NCBI RefSeq assembly: GCF_016597785.1
Contig: NZ_JAENJG010000001.1
Coordinates: 1,364,001-1,428,000 of the forward strand
Direction of reading: 5' to 3'
Length of the DNA stretch: 64,000 nt
Origin: Leucobacter sp. L43
Lineage (GTDB): Bacteria; Actinomycetota; Actinomycetes; Actinomycetales; Microbacteriaceae
The number at the start of each line of letters is the position of its first letter. The first letter of the stretch is position 1. The position numbers and the translations under genes were made by a program. Shown here piece after piece: positions 35,972-44,153 of the stretch. The notes under the pieces are model-generated. The model saw only the letters and a program-made list of their open reading frames with translations. It had not been told where the DNA came from and did not search any database.

Positions 35972-36778
35972 TCACCCCTCCCGACGACGCGCTTCCAGTG
36001 TGCCACGAAGATCGGCATCGCGCGGCGCCGCGATCAAGTCTGTTCGGAGGCTCACGAGCCAGCGGGTCGAGGCGCGCACCGAAGCACGGATAGCGGATCG
36101 CGCCGCGTCGATGTCGCGCGCACGGGTAGCGCGGATCTGCGCGAGCAGCGCCCGCTGCGTCGCCAGTCGCGCTCCCTCGTCGAGGTCTTGGAGCGCGAGG
36201 AGGGGCGTGAACTCGGTCTGCACGCGCACGTGTTCCTTGGTGAGGCGCACGGACTGGCTGAGCGCCGCGAGCTCCAATTGGATCTCGGTGACGCGGCGTC
36301 GCCAGGCGACGCGATCGAGGTCGCGAGCGCGTTCGATCACGGCGGCCACGACGTCGATCTCCTCCGGCGTCGAGCGTTGGCACGCGTATTCGGCGCAGGC
36401 GCAGCAGACGGCCTCGTAGTGCACGGCGAGGTCGGCGAGCGCGACGCGCGGCATCGCCTGCAGTGCGCGCGCATTGACCTCCTCGACGGAGCCGTGACTC
36501 GGGCGCACGAAGCTGCCGCCGTTGCGACCGCGCCGGGTTTCGATGAGGCCGCGGTGGCGCAATCCGCTCAGCGCTTCGCGAACTGTCACCACGGCGACTC
36601 CGAGCAGGGCCGAGAGCTCGGTCTCGCTGGGGAGCCGCTCGCCTTCGGTGAAGGCGCCGACCGAGATCGCCTGGACGATCCTGGATTCGACCAGCTCGAT
36701 GCGGCCCTCGTCGCCGATCGGCGCGAGCGCTGCCGTGCGGAGCCGGCTCGGGGGCGCGGACGGCATTTGAGCGCTCAC
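35972..36778 (-). CDS. GntR-family regulator, FadR subfamily
   Basis: A 268-residue regulator: winged HTH at about residues 30-95 (IVQAISVGAFTEGERLPSETELSALLGVAVVTVREALSGLRHRGLIETRRGRNGGSFV) and an all-helical FCD-type effector domain. The effector region lacks an obvious full metal-binding His set. GTG 36778 has GGAGGA five bases upstream. It is divergent from a polyamine-type importer and in one operon with the Cache protein, so it likely regulates both. The 175-bp divergent gap contains AT-rich AAAC-N11-GTTT at 36897-36915 as a possible operator. Confidence 0.87.
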   Translation of the reverse strand: MSAQMPSAPPSRLRTAALAPIGDEGRIELVESRIVQAISVGAFTEGERLPSETELSALLGVAVVTVREALSGLRHRGLIETRRGRNGGSFVRPSHGSVEEVNARALQAMPRVALADLAVHYEAVCCACAEYACQRSTPEEIDVVAAVIERARDLDRVAWRRRVTEIQLELAALSQSVRLTKEHVRVQTEFTPLLALQDLDEGARLATQRALLAQIRATRARDIDAARSAIRASVRASTRWLVSLRTDLIAAPRDADLRGTLEARRREG

Positions 36779-36953
36779 CGTTCTCCTCCGATTCTCGCGA
36801 ACGTACCGAGTGTGTCACGAGCGAACTGAGATTTCGCCGCCGCCACTCCGTGATCAAACCGTGATGCGGAGAACTCCGAGCGCGCTCTAATCCTATAAAC
36901 CCATATGTTATGTTTCATCTATCGGGCCGACAGCGACGTTGAGGAGCAACCGT

Positions 36954-38015
36954 ATGACACACCACGCCCCCACCCCAGTACCGCAGGGGGACATCGCCGT
37001 ATCGGTGCGCGGCGTTCGCAAACAGTTCGGCGACCTCGTCGCCGTGAACGACCTCGACATCGAGATCGGCGCCGGCGAGTTCTTCTCGATGCTCGGGCCG
37101 TCGGGATCCGGGAAGACGACCGTGCTCCGCATGATCGCCGGCTTCGAGGAGCCCACCGCAGGCTCGATCCTGCTCCACGGAACCGACGTCACGAAGTCGG
37201 CGCCGTTCGACCGCGACGTCAACACGGTCTTCCAGGACTACGCGCTCTTCCCACATCTCACCATCGCCGAGAACGTCGCGTACGGACTCAAAGTACGCGG
37301 CGTCTCCGCCGCCGAGCGCCGTCGTCTCGTGGCGGAGTCGCTCGAGCAAGTGCAGCTCGCGCACGTCGCCGACCGCTCGCCCGCGCAGCTCTCCGGCGGC
37401 CAGCGCCAGCGGATCGCCCTCGCTCGCGCCCTCATTCTGCGCCCCAAGGTGCTCCTGCTCGACGAACCCCTCGGCGCCCTCGACAAGCAGCTGCGCGAGC
37501 AGATGCAATTCGAGCTCAAGCAGATCCAGCGCGAGGTCGGCATCACGTTCGTGTTCGTCACGCACGATCAAGAGGAAGCGCTCACGCTCTCCGACCGAGT
37601 CGCCGTATTCAACAACGGGAAGATCGAGCAGGTCGGCAGTCCGCGCGAGGTGTACGAGTTCCCCCGCACCGAGTTCGTCGCCAGATTCCTCGGCATCACG
37701 AACCTCCTCGCGGACGACGCGGCGCAGCGCATCCTCGGCGAACGCACCCCTCACAGCGTGCGCCCCGAGCGCGTGCGGCTCGTCGACCCGACCGCCCCAC
37801 TCGACCCTGCAGACATCGCGCTCCCCGGCACCATCCTCGAGACCGTCTACGCCGGCGCGCACACGCGCTACCTCGTCGAGACCGCCAGCGGCACCCGCTT
37901 CATCTCAGAAGCGCAGAACACGCACACGCCGCGCACCAGCCCGAGCATCTCGCGCGGAGACGCCGTGAGCCTCCGGTTCGCCCGCGATCACGCGGTCGTC
38001 GTGCCCAGCGCCTGA
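36954..38015 (+). CDS. ABC transporter ATPase, PotA type
   Basis: A 353-residue ATPase: Walker A GPSGSGKTTVLRMIAGFEEP, Q-loop VFQDYALFPHLT, signature LSGGQRQRIALARAL, Walker B VLLLDEPLGALDKQLREQ and THDQEEALTLSDR, then a C-terminal regulatory domain with the HSVRPERVRL strand of the TOBE fold. ATG 36954 has GAGGAG seven bases upstream; the in-frame TTG at 36939 was rejected. First gene of the third polyamine-type importer operon (ATPase-binding protein-permease-permease). Confidence 0.93.
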   Translation: MTHHAPTPVPQGDIAVSVRGVRKQFGDLVAVNDLDIEIGAGEFFSMLGPSGSGKTTVLRMIAGFEEPTAGSILLHGTDVTKSAPFDRDVNTVFQDYALFPHLTIAENVAYGLKVRGVSAAERRRLVAESLEQVQLAHVADRSPAQLSGGQRQRIALARALILRPKVLLLDEPLGALDKQLREQMQFELKQIQREVGITFVFVTHDQEEALTLSDRVAVFNNGKIEQVGSPREVYEFPRTEFVARFLGITNLLADDAAQRILGERTPHSVRPERVRLVDPTAPLDPADIALPGTILETVYAGAHTRYLVETASGTRFISEAQNTHTPRTSPSISRGDAVSLRFARDHAVVVPSA

Positions 38016-38065
38016 CCCGCACCCAGACACCCCTGCAATACCCAATCGCCTACGAAGGAGTAACG

Positions 38066-39241
38066 ATGCACAAGAAACTCGCCATCCCGGCGGCGCTCGT
38101 CGCGGCCGCCGGACTCGCCCTCTCCGGCTGTTCCAGCAGCGGCGGTGAGTCCGCACCGGGAGAGATCTCGATCGACGTCCCCGACCTCCCCGCGCTCGAG
38201 TCGCTCGGAGACATGGAGTCCGAGCTCAACATCGTCGCCTGGTCGGGATTCGTGGAGCCCGCGTGGGCCGACGAATTCACCGCCGAGACCGGGTGCAAGG
38301 TCAACCGCAAGGTGGCGGCGACGAGCGACGAGATGGTCCAGCTCATGCGCACCGGTGAGTACGACCTCGTCTCGGCCTCCGGCGACGCGAGTCTGCGACT
38401 GATCGTCGACGGCAACGTGCAGCCGCTCAACACGGAGCTGATTCCGAACTTCGGCGACGACATCGTCGAGGGGATGAAGGGCCAGCTCTACGACACCCTC
38501 AACGGCAACGTCTACGGCATTCCGATCGGCCGCGGCGCGAACATCCTCGAGTACAACTCGGACGTCGTCACCGAAGAACCGACCAGCTGGGACGTCGTGT
38601 GGGAGGAGGACAGCCCGTACGCCGGCAACATCGCCGCCTACGACAGCCCCATCTACATCGCAGATGCGGCGATCTACCTCATGGCGACGCAGCCCGACCT
38701 CGGCATCGAGAACCCGTACGCCCTCGACGAAGAGCAGTTGGCGGCAGCGGTCGAGCTGTTGCAGCAGCAGAACACCATGGTCTCCGAGTACTGGTCGCCC
38801 GCCACCAACGTGACGTCGTTCACCGGCGGCAATTCGGTCGTCGGCACCTCCTGGGAGGTGCTGCGCAAGGCCACGCAGGATGAGAAGTTCAAGAGCGTGC
38901 TCCCCGAGGAGGGCTCGACGGGGTGGTCCGACGCGTGGATGCTCGCGGCCGAATCCGAGAGCCCGAACTGCGCGTACGCGTGGATGGACTACACGAGCAG
39001 CCCGGAGGTGAACGGGCAGATCGCGATGAACTTCGGCATGGCGCCCGCCAACGCCGCGTTCTGCGAGACCAGCGACGAAGCCCGCGAGCACTGCGAGTAC
39101 TTCAATGCGACCGACGAGGAGTACTTCGAGCAGGTGTGGTTCTGGACCACCCCGATCGACCAGTGCCTCGATGGCCGCACCGATGTGCAGTGCACCAACT
39201 ACCAGGACTGGACCAGCGCCTGGGCAACCGTCAAGGGCTGA
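38066..39241 (+). CDS. Extracellular solute-binding lipoprotein, polyamine type (PotD-like)
   Basis: A 391-residue lipoprotein, lipobox Cys22 (LALSGC). ELNIVAWSGFVEPAWADEFTAETGCKV, YDLVSASGDASLRLIVDGNVQPLNTELIPN, YGIPIGRGANILEYNSDVV and the Cys pairs near the C-terminus are typical of the PotD branch that includes putrescine- and related polyamine-binding proteins. ATG 38066 has GAAGGAG upstream. The open frame extends far upstream through the ATPase gene and is not coding there. Confidence 0.92.
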   Translation: MHKKLAIPAALVAAAGLALSGCSSSGGESAPGEISIDVPDLPALESLGDMESELNIVAWSGFVEPAWADEFTAETGCKVNRKVAATSDEMVQLMRTGEYDLVSASGDASLRLIVDGNVQPLNTELIPNFGDDIVEGMKGQLYDTLNGNVYGIPIGRGANILEYNSDVVTEEPTSWDVVWEEDSPYAGNIAAYDSPIYIADAAIYLMATQPDLGIENPYALDEEQLAAAVELLQQQNTMVSEYWSPATNVTSFTGGNSVVGTSWEVLRKATQDEKFKSVLPEEGSTGWSDAWMLAAESESPNCAYAWMDYTSSPEVNGQIAMNFGMAPANAAFCETSDEAREHCEYFNATDEEYFEQVWFWTTPIDQCLDGRTDVQCTNYQDWTSAWATVKG

Positions 39242-39325
39242 CCGCCCGACGGTGGGTGACCGGGGCACGCCGCCCCGGTCGCCCGCCCCACCCGCCACAC
39301 CACGACCCGTCAGTGAGGAACCATC

Positions 39326-40210
39326 GTGTCGAACCAGCCGACCCTCGAGCGCCGCACCAAACCGGTGTCGACAGCGCTCTACCGCCACCCGCGCGGCCGT
39401 CTCGCATCGCTGCTGACGCTGCCGATGGCGTGGCTGCTCGGCGTGTACATCCTGTCGCTCGTGCTCCTGCTGATGACCGCATTCTGGACGACCGACCCGT
39501 TCACCTCGCGGGTGAAGCCGGGGTTCACGCTCGAGAACTTCGAGCAGCTCGTCACCGTTCCGGCCTACCTGTCGACGGCGCTGCGCACACTCGGAATCGC
39601 CCTCGCGGTCACCGCGATCTGCGCCGCCGTATCCATTCCGCTCGCCGTGTTCATGGCGAAAGTCGCGGGGCCGAGACTCCGGGCCGCACTCGCCGTGCTC
39701 GTCACCCTGCCGCTCTGGGCGGGCTATCTCGTGAAGATCATCGCCATGCGCCTCGTGTGGACCGATGAGGGATTCTTCAACTGGGCGCTATCGCCCTTCG
39801 GGATCACAGGCCCCGGCTTCGGCACCCTGACCGTCATCCTGACCCTCGTCTACCTCTGGTTCCCCTATATGGCGATTCCGGTATACGCCGCCGTGTCGCA
39901 GATCCCGACCAATCTGTTCGACGCTTCTTCCGACCTGGGCGCAAGCGGCGCGCGCACGATCCGCACCATCGTCGCCCCGCTCCTCCTCCCCGCACTGATC
40001 GCCGGTTCCGTATTCACGTTCTCACTGAGCCTCGGCGACTACATTGCGGCCATGTACGTGGGCGGCTCGACGCAGATGATCGGCAGCATCATCGCGCAGA
40101 ACATCAATCTGAATCCGCCCCTCGCCGCGGCATTCTCCTTCGTGCCGATCGTGCTCGTCATCATCTACCTGAGCGCGGTGCGCCGCACCGGCGCGCTCAA
40201 CAACCTCTGA
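39326..40210 (+). CDS. ABC transporter permease, PotB type
   Basis: A 294-residue permease with six hydrophobic segments, the first LASLLTLPMAWLLGVYILSLVLLLMTAFW. Contact loop SSDLGASGARTIRTIVAPLLLPA. GTG 39326 has GAGGAA upstream. The stop is followed after 22 bases by the partner permease. Confidence 0.92.
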   Translation: MSNQPTLERRTKPVSTALYRHPRGRLASLLTLPMAWLLGVYILSLVLLLMTAFWTTDPFTSRVKPGFTLENFEQLVTVPAYLSTALRTLGIALAVTAICAAVSIPLAVFMAKVAGPRLRAALAVLVTLPLWAGYLVKIIAMRLVWTDEGFFNWALSPFGITGPGFGTLTVILTLVYLWFPYMAIPVYAAVSQIPTNLFDASSDLGASGARTIRTIVAPLLLPALIAGSVFTFSLSLGDYIAAMYVGGSTQMIGSIIAQNINLNPPLAAAFSFVPIVLVIIYLSAVRRTGALNNL

Positions 40211-40232
40211 CCGAGATTCGCAGGAGACCGCC

Positions 40233-41042
40233 ATGCTTCGTCTGAACCGCACCACGCGCGTCGCGCTCGCCGTCATCACGGTGATCGCGCTCGGGTTCAT
40301 GTACATCCCGCTGTTCGTGATCGTCATGAACTCGTTCAACTCGGGCCGCGTCTCGGGCTGGCCGATCCCCGGCTTCTCGCTGGAGTGGTGGGGCAAGGCC
40401 CTCACGAATCCCGCCGTGCACGCCGCCCTGCTGAACTCGGTGATCGTGGCCTCGGTCGCGACGGCGTTCGCCCTGCTGCTCGGCACGCTCGCCGCGTTCG
40501 CGCTGCAGCGCTTCAACTTCTTCGGCAAGCACACCGTCAACCTGCTCATCGTGCTGCCGATCACCCTTCCCGGCATCGTCACCGGTGTCGCGCTCTCGAA
40601 CACGTACTTCCAGGTGCTGAAGCCCATGGGCATCAACGTCGGCTACTGGGGCATGATCATCGCTCACGCCACCTTCTGCGTCGTCATGGTCTTCAACAAT
40701 GTGATCGCCCGCCTGCGCCGCATGCACCCGAATCTCGACGAGGCCTCGATGGATCTCGGAGCCGGCATCGGCCAGACCTTCCGGCTCGTCACGTTCCCGC
40801 AGTTCCGCAGCGCGTTCATCGCGGGCGGCCTGCTGGCGTTCGCACTCTCGTTCGACGAGATCGTGGTGACGATCTTCACCGCTCCCCCGGGCGTCGAGAC
40901 CCTCCCCCTCTGGATCATGAACCAGATGGCGCGGCCCAATGAGGTGAACCAGGTGAACGTGGTGGCGACCGTGATGATCCTCCTCTCACTGATCCCGGTC
41001 TACTTCTCGCAGAAGGTCTCGGCGGTCAACGACGCGAAGTAG
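40233..41042 (+). CDS. ABC transporter permease, PotC type
   Basis: A 269-residue permease with the PotC-type start (FMYIPLFVIVMNSFNSGRVSGWPIPGFSLEWWGKAL) and contact loop EASMDLGAGIGQTFRLVTFPQFR. ATG 40233 follows AGGAG. Last gene of the importer; beyond it the lower-GC hipBA patch begins. Confidence 0.92.
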   Translation: MLRLNRTTRVALAVITVIALGFMYIPLFVIVMNSFNSGRVSGWPIPGFSLEWWGKALTNPAVHAALLNSVIVASVATAFALLLGTLAAFALQRFNFFGKHTVNLLIVLPITLPGIVTGVALSNTYFQVLKPMGINVGYWGMIIAHATFCVVMVFNNVIARLRRMHPNLDEASMDLGAGIGQTFRLVTFPQFRSAFIAGGLLAFALSFDEIVVTIFTAPPGVETLPLWIMNQMARPNEVNQVNVVATVMILLSLIPVYFSQKVSAVNDAK

Positions 41043-41092
41043 CGGGGCGGGGCTGCCGAGCCCGAGCCAGAGCGCCAGCGGCGCACCCGCGC

Positions 41093-41185
41093 GAATGAGA
41101 GAAGCGCGCCGATCCGAGCCCTCTCGCCTTGCCCTCTCTCGATCAACCGAAGAGTGCTTGGAGACACTTCTGCCTGATACGCCAC
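41093..41185 (-). pseudogene. Possible remnant of an XRE-type helix-turn-helix gene
   Basis: In one minus-strand frame this stretch reads VAYQAEVSPSTLRLIERGQG, very like the second half of an XRE HTH (A-x-x-A-x-VSPSTL-x-x-IERGQ). A TAG stop lies five codons upstream and the frame loses HTH-like character after about 30 residues, so it is a fragment at most. It borders the 3' end of hipA. A chance match is possible. The rest of the 155-bp gap between the permease and hipA shows nothing else. Confidence 0.3.
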
Positions 41186-41197
41186 CGATGATGTGCG

Positions 41198-42517
41198 CTA
41201 CTCGTGTGCCAGGTCGATGACTGCCGCTTCCCCTGTGTTGGCGTCAGAAACTGATCGGCAGATACGTCCGATCCTCTCCAGCATCGGGCTGGAAAGTAAG
41301 TGGTTAATGGACTCTTCTCTTGCAGGAGCGTTCGTGATGGCAGAGCGAAAAGCCATCTCAGTCCGCTCAGCCATCACCGCGCGAGCGCGCCGAACCAGAT
41401 CAAAGTCGAACTTCACGTCGTTTGCGAACTTCTTCCAATCATCTTCAGAGCACATACCGAACCTGTCGTGATGCCCGATCTTCATCGCCGCCCGAGGGAA
41501 TTTAAGTCCTCCGCGGCGCTTAGAGAACGCGAATCCCGATGCCGCGTCATACATCGGCGCGAGGAGCGAATCACCGTCTGGAAGCAACAGCATCGAGTAG
41601 TTCTTAGCATGCGCATCGGGACTCCCCGAGAGGTAGTTGAAGATAACCATCTCCATGAACCGGTACCGCATGAGCTCCGATAACGCGGCACTCGAGGCCG
41701 TCCGCTCGATCAGCGCCGCAATATCCGCGACGCTCGGACCAGCGTTTTCTTCATACTTCTTCTCAGGACCAAGCCCCAGAGCCTGGCAAAAATCTTCCTG
41801 GTGAATCCGCTGGCACTCCCCGTCATCCCAAACGCGGTCGTATCTCTCAACGACGATGGCCGGGACACCGTCGAAGTAGGAGAATTCTGATCTCGCGACG
41901 TACAGGTCCATCCGCCGAGCGGCGTCGAGCGTAACGTGCTCAATCAGCGCCTGATCACGTAACTCGTCATCGCCAACCCGCGTGATTCCGGGCTTCAGGA
42001 TGTGAGTTGTGGGAAGGCCGTTTTCCGCCTTCGCCCACACGCCCGATTCAGTTCGATGAAGAGCGATTTTTCCCTGCTGACCGGCGACCGACCACCGCTC
42101 AGCATCTTCACTTACCGGCTGATTCGTCGCCGCTGCTTTGAGCCGTTCCCCGATCTCCGGGTCAGTTATTTCATTGACTCGCCCCGAGCGCAAGAGGAGT
42201 TCCTCTCTGTCGACGAGCTGCACCGCCCCTGCGCAGTCAAGGCCAGCGACCGAGAGTAAGCCGAACGTGGTCGTGTCTCGAGAGTCGTGAACACTCGCCA
42301 TCGAACTCCGAAGTTCATGGCCTTCGGGAAGTAGGCCTTCAAACCATGAGGACGCTGTGATCCGAGGGGCACTTCGCAGGGTGGGTGGCATCGATAGCGA
42401 CAGTTTCGGACCCGAGTAGTTCTTGACGTACTTGAAGCCCTGGACCTGCGATGCACTTCCAGACAGAACGCCAATTTTCTGGCCGTATAAGAAGACGTTG
42501 AGCTCACGCTTCGCCAT
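41198..42517 (-). CDS. hipA: HipA-family serine/threonine kinase toxin
   Basis: A 439-residue HipA protein. The N1 domain (ELNVFLYGQKIGVLSG, LRSSMASVHDSRDTTTFGLLSVAGLDCAGAVQL) precedes the kinase: Ser-loop WSVAGQQGKIALH (142-154), THILKP, catalytic PDAHAKNYSML (Asp301, Lys305, Asn306) and metal Asp324 in PMYDAASG. In characterised relatives HipA phosphorylates an aminoacyl-tRNA synthetase and causes growth arrest. ATG 42517 overlaps the hipB stop by 14 bp, the usual order antitoxin-toxin. The region is AT-richer than its neighbours, suggesting transfer. Confidence 0.93.
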   Translation of the reverse strand: MAKRELNVFLYGQKIGVLSGSASQVQGFKYVKNYSGPKLSLSMPPTLRSAPRITASSWFEGLLPEGHELRSSMASVHDSRDTTTFGLLSVAGLDCAGAVQLVDREELLLRSGRVNEITDPEIGERLKAAATNQPVSEDAERWSVAGQQGKIALHRTESGVWAKAENGLPTTHILKPGITRVGDDELRDQALIEHVTLDAARRMDLYVARSEFSYFDGVPAIVVERYDRVWDDGECQRIHQEDFCQALGLGPEKKYEENAGPSVADIAALIERTASSAALSELMRYRFMEMVIFNYLSGSPDAHAKNYSMLLLPDGDSLLAPMYDAASGFAFSKRRGGLKFPRAAMKIGHHDRFGMCSEDDWKKFANDVKFDFDLVRRARAVMAERTEMAFRSAITNAPAREESINHLLSSPMLERIGRICRSVSDANTGEAAVIDLAHE

Positions 42518-43064
42518 TAAGTTCCGGTTCGTCGTCGGGTGACCCTGAATCAGTTTCGCCGGTTGTCGGTGCGTCTGTTCGCGAGCGTTTCGAGATCGCG
42601 GACATCGACGAGACCATGTTGCGCGTCGCATCTGACAGTGCTCCCTGATAGACCGACGAGATGCCAAGATCCGCCACGCTAGGGAGTGACACGTTCTTAA
42701 GAATATCGACCCCTCTGGAGCCGCCAAGAGACTTAAGTGCGTTCTCTGCGGCCATGCGGTTGATTCGAGTGAGGCCGATTGGGAGAAGGCCGATGCCGTG
42801 AATGGAGCTGGGCACGCCATCGGCAAACTGAACTGCATCTCCATCGTTTTCGGTTAGCTGGAACACGAACCCGAGAGCCCTAGCCACGTGCATCACCTTG
42901 ATGAGTTCTGCCCGAGGCGACTTGCCGCGCTCGAAGTTTGAAAGCCACCTGACGGACACGTCTGCTCGCTCTGCCAGATCCACCTGGGTGAGACCTTGCT
43001 CCTCGCGCGCAGTGCGCAGTGCATACCCGAAATCCGGGGCAGTCTTAATCGGCGGTCTGGCCAT
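42504..43064 (-). CDS. hipB: HipB-like XRE antitoxin with long C-terminal extension
   Basis: A 186-residue protein. Residues about 13-68 are an XRE HTH (ALRTAREEQGLTQVDLAERADVSVRWLSNFERGKSPRAELIKVMHVARALGF), as in HipB. Classical HipB is about 90 residues; here another ~110 residues follow, first ordered-looking (IGLLPIGLTRINRMAAENALKSLGG) then polar (SGSPDDEPELNGEA). It should neutralise HipA and repress its own promoter through the four-copy operator upstream. Confidence 0.87.
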   Translation of the reverse strand: MARPPIKTAPDFGYALRTAREEQGLTQVDLAERADVSVRWLSNFERGKSPRAELIKVMHVARALGFVFQLTENDGDAVQFADGVPSSIHGIGLLPIGLTRINRMAAENALKSLGGSRGVDILKNVSLPSVADLGISSVYQGALSDATRNMVSSMSAISKRSRTDAPTTGETDSGSPDDEPELNGEA

Positions 43065-43102
43065 GACTTGATCGTATCGTTAAGCAGCAGAATAGGCAAG
43101 AA

Positions 43103-43204
43103 CGGTCAAGTTCGCAAATACGCACGCACCGTCAAGTTTTGCAAATTGACGGAACCGTCAAATTTAGCTAGCTGACGGAACTGTCAAGTTACGACTCTTG
43201 ACGC
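43103..43204. promoter_or_regulatory. Four-copy operator array upstream of hipBA, 26-bp period
   Basis: Four 24-bp sites begin at 43103, 43129, 43155 and 43181, exactly 26 bp apart. Site 2 reads CCGTCAA-N10-TTGACGG, site 3 CCGTCA-N12-TGACGG and site 4 TGTCAAG-N7-CTTGACG with slightly shifted symmetry; site 1 keeps only the left half (CGGTCAA). The array sits 39-140 bp before hipB, between it and the divergent lipoprotein gene. HipB binding is expected from the tandem palindromic operators of known hipBA loci. Confidence 0.75.
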
Positions 43205-43317
43205 CTCGGCCTCGCCGTTAGAGTGCGTCACGTTGGATGAGTGAGTGATCGCTATGCCGCCCCGTGAACCGGCGGGCTGGCGGCATGTGAGGGCCACCGA
43301 TTCGATACATTGAACGC

Positions 43318-43962
43318 ATGAAGCTTCGCCGTCTTGGCCTCACCGCAGCGACCGCCCTCATACTTGTCGGCGCGTTAGCCGCGTGTGCCCCTGAGCCATC
43401 GGAAGAACCGACCGAGGAGCCCGCTCCGCTCGCGAGCACGGAGCCCACATCCGACCCAGCACCGGCACCGACAGACGTGACAGACCCAGTGGACATCGTG
43501 GTCCCGAGCTGCGACGTGCTGCTGCCGCTCGAGAAGGTCCATCAGATCCTCGGCGACGATCGTCCGGAGTACGTCGAAGTCGGCCCTGAGCGGCTTTCTG
43601 AGTTGTCACTTGAGTCGTTCGGACCTGCGGCCGTCTCTGCCTACGAGTCAGCGGAGCAGCTGTCTCACTGCAGATGGGCGTACCCGCAGTCCGACGGGAT
43701 TATTGACGTGGTCGTCGCTGAACTCAGCACGGAGGTGCGGGAAAAGTTCACGTCCGCGCTCGACGACTCGGTGTTCGTGGAAGGTGAGACGGCGGACGGG
43801 GTCACGTACATCGATGAGGATCCGCAGCGTCGGAAGTCGATGCCGGTCCGGTTCGCGTTCATAGACAACGTTTGGGTCGCGACGGTGGGCTCGATCGGGC
43901 CGTTCCTCGACCCCACCATCGAGAGCATGCTCGAGCTCAACCCTCAGCTACGGAAGAGCTGA
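43318..43962 (+). CDS. Putative lipoprotein of unknown function
   Basis: A 214-residue secreted protein: signal peptide with lipobox Cys23 (LVGALAAC), a Pro/Glu/Thr-rich spacer to about residue 60, then a domain with two Cys (VPSCDVLLPLEKVHQILGDD and QLSHCRWAYP) likely to form a disulfide. I do not recognise the family, though the CDVLLP opening and WxYP core resemble DUF-type lipoproteins of Actinobacteria. No ribosome site is seen; TACATT at 43306-43311, six bases before ATG, suggests a leaderless transcript. Lies in the hipBA patch, divergent from it. Confidence 0.75.
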   Translation: MKLRRLGLTAATALILVGALAACAPEPSEEPTEEPAPLASTEPTSDPAPAPTDVTDPVDIVVPSCDVLLPLEKVHQILGDDRPEYVEVGPERLSELSLESFGPAAVSAYESAEQLSHCRWAYPQSDGIIDVVVAELSTEVREKFTSALDDSVFVEGETADGVTYIDEDPQRRKSMPVRFAFIDNVWVATVGSIGPFLDPTIESMLELNPQLRKS

Positions 43963-43980
43963 CAGCACCGCTCTCACCTC

Positions 43981-44130
43981 TCAGTGGTCGTAGTCGAAAC
44001 TGACGAGCCACCCGGTCACGCGCGCACCAGGCTTTGCGGTTGTGACTTCAACTTCGACGGTTCCGCCGTCTTCCGGCAGTGGCCGTTCGATGACAGTGAC
44101 CTTGGAGTCGATGACGCCGCAATCTGCCAC
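43981..44130 (-). pseudogene. Orphan C-terminal gene fragment or very short gene
   Basis: The minus-strand frame VADCGVIDSKVTVIERPLPE continues with a balanced, protein-like composition to a stop at 43981. It begins only 24 bp after the resB stop, and the only start is a GTG at 44130 without a clear ribosome site. It looks like the tail of a longer protein whose front was lost. A genuine 49-residue protein is the alternative. Confidence 0.4.
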
Positions 44131-44153
44131 AACAACGATCTGGGACCGTACAG

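Noticed and set aside
36905..38065. Upstream half of a 778-codon plus-strand frame
   Set aside because: It overlaps the ABC ATPase in another frame and is Arg/His-rich; the binding protein starts at 38066 with its own GAAGGAG and signal peptide.
43103..43204. CRISPR-like evenly spaced repeats
   Set aside because: Units are back-to-back palindromes with 2-bp gaps, so there are no spacers; operator array is the better reading.
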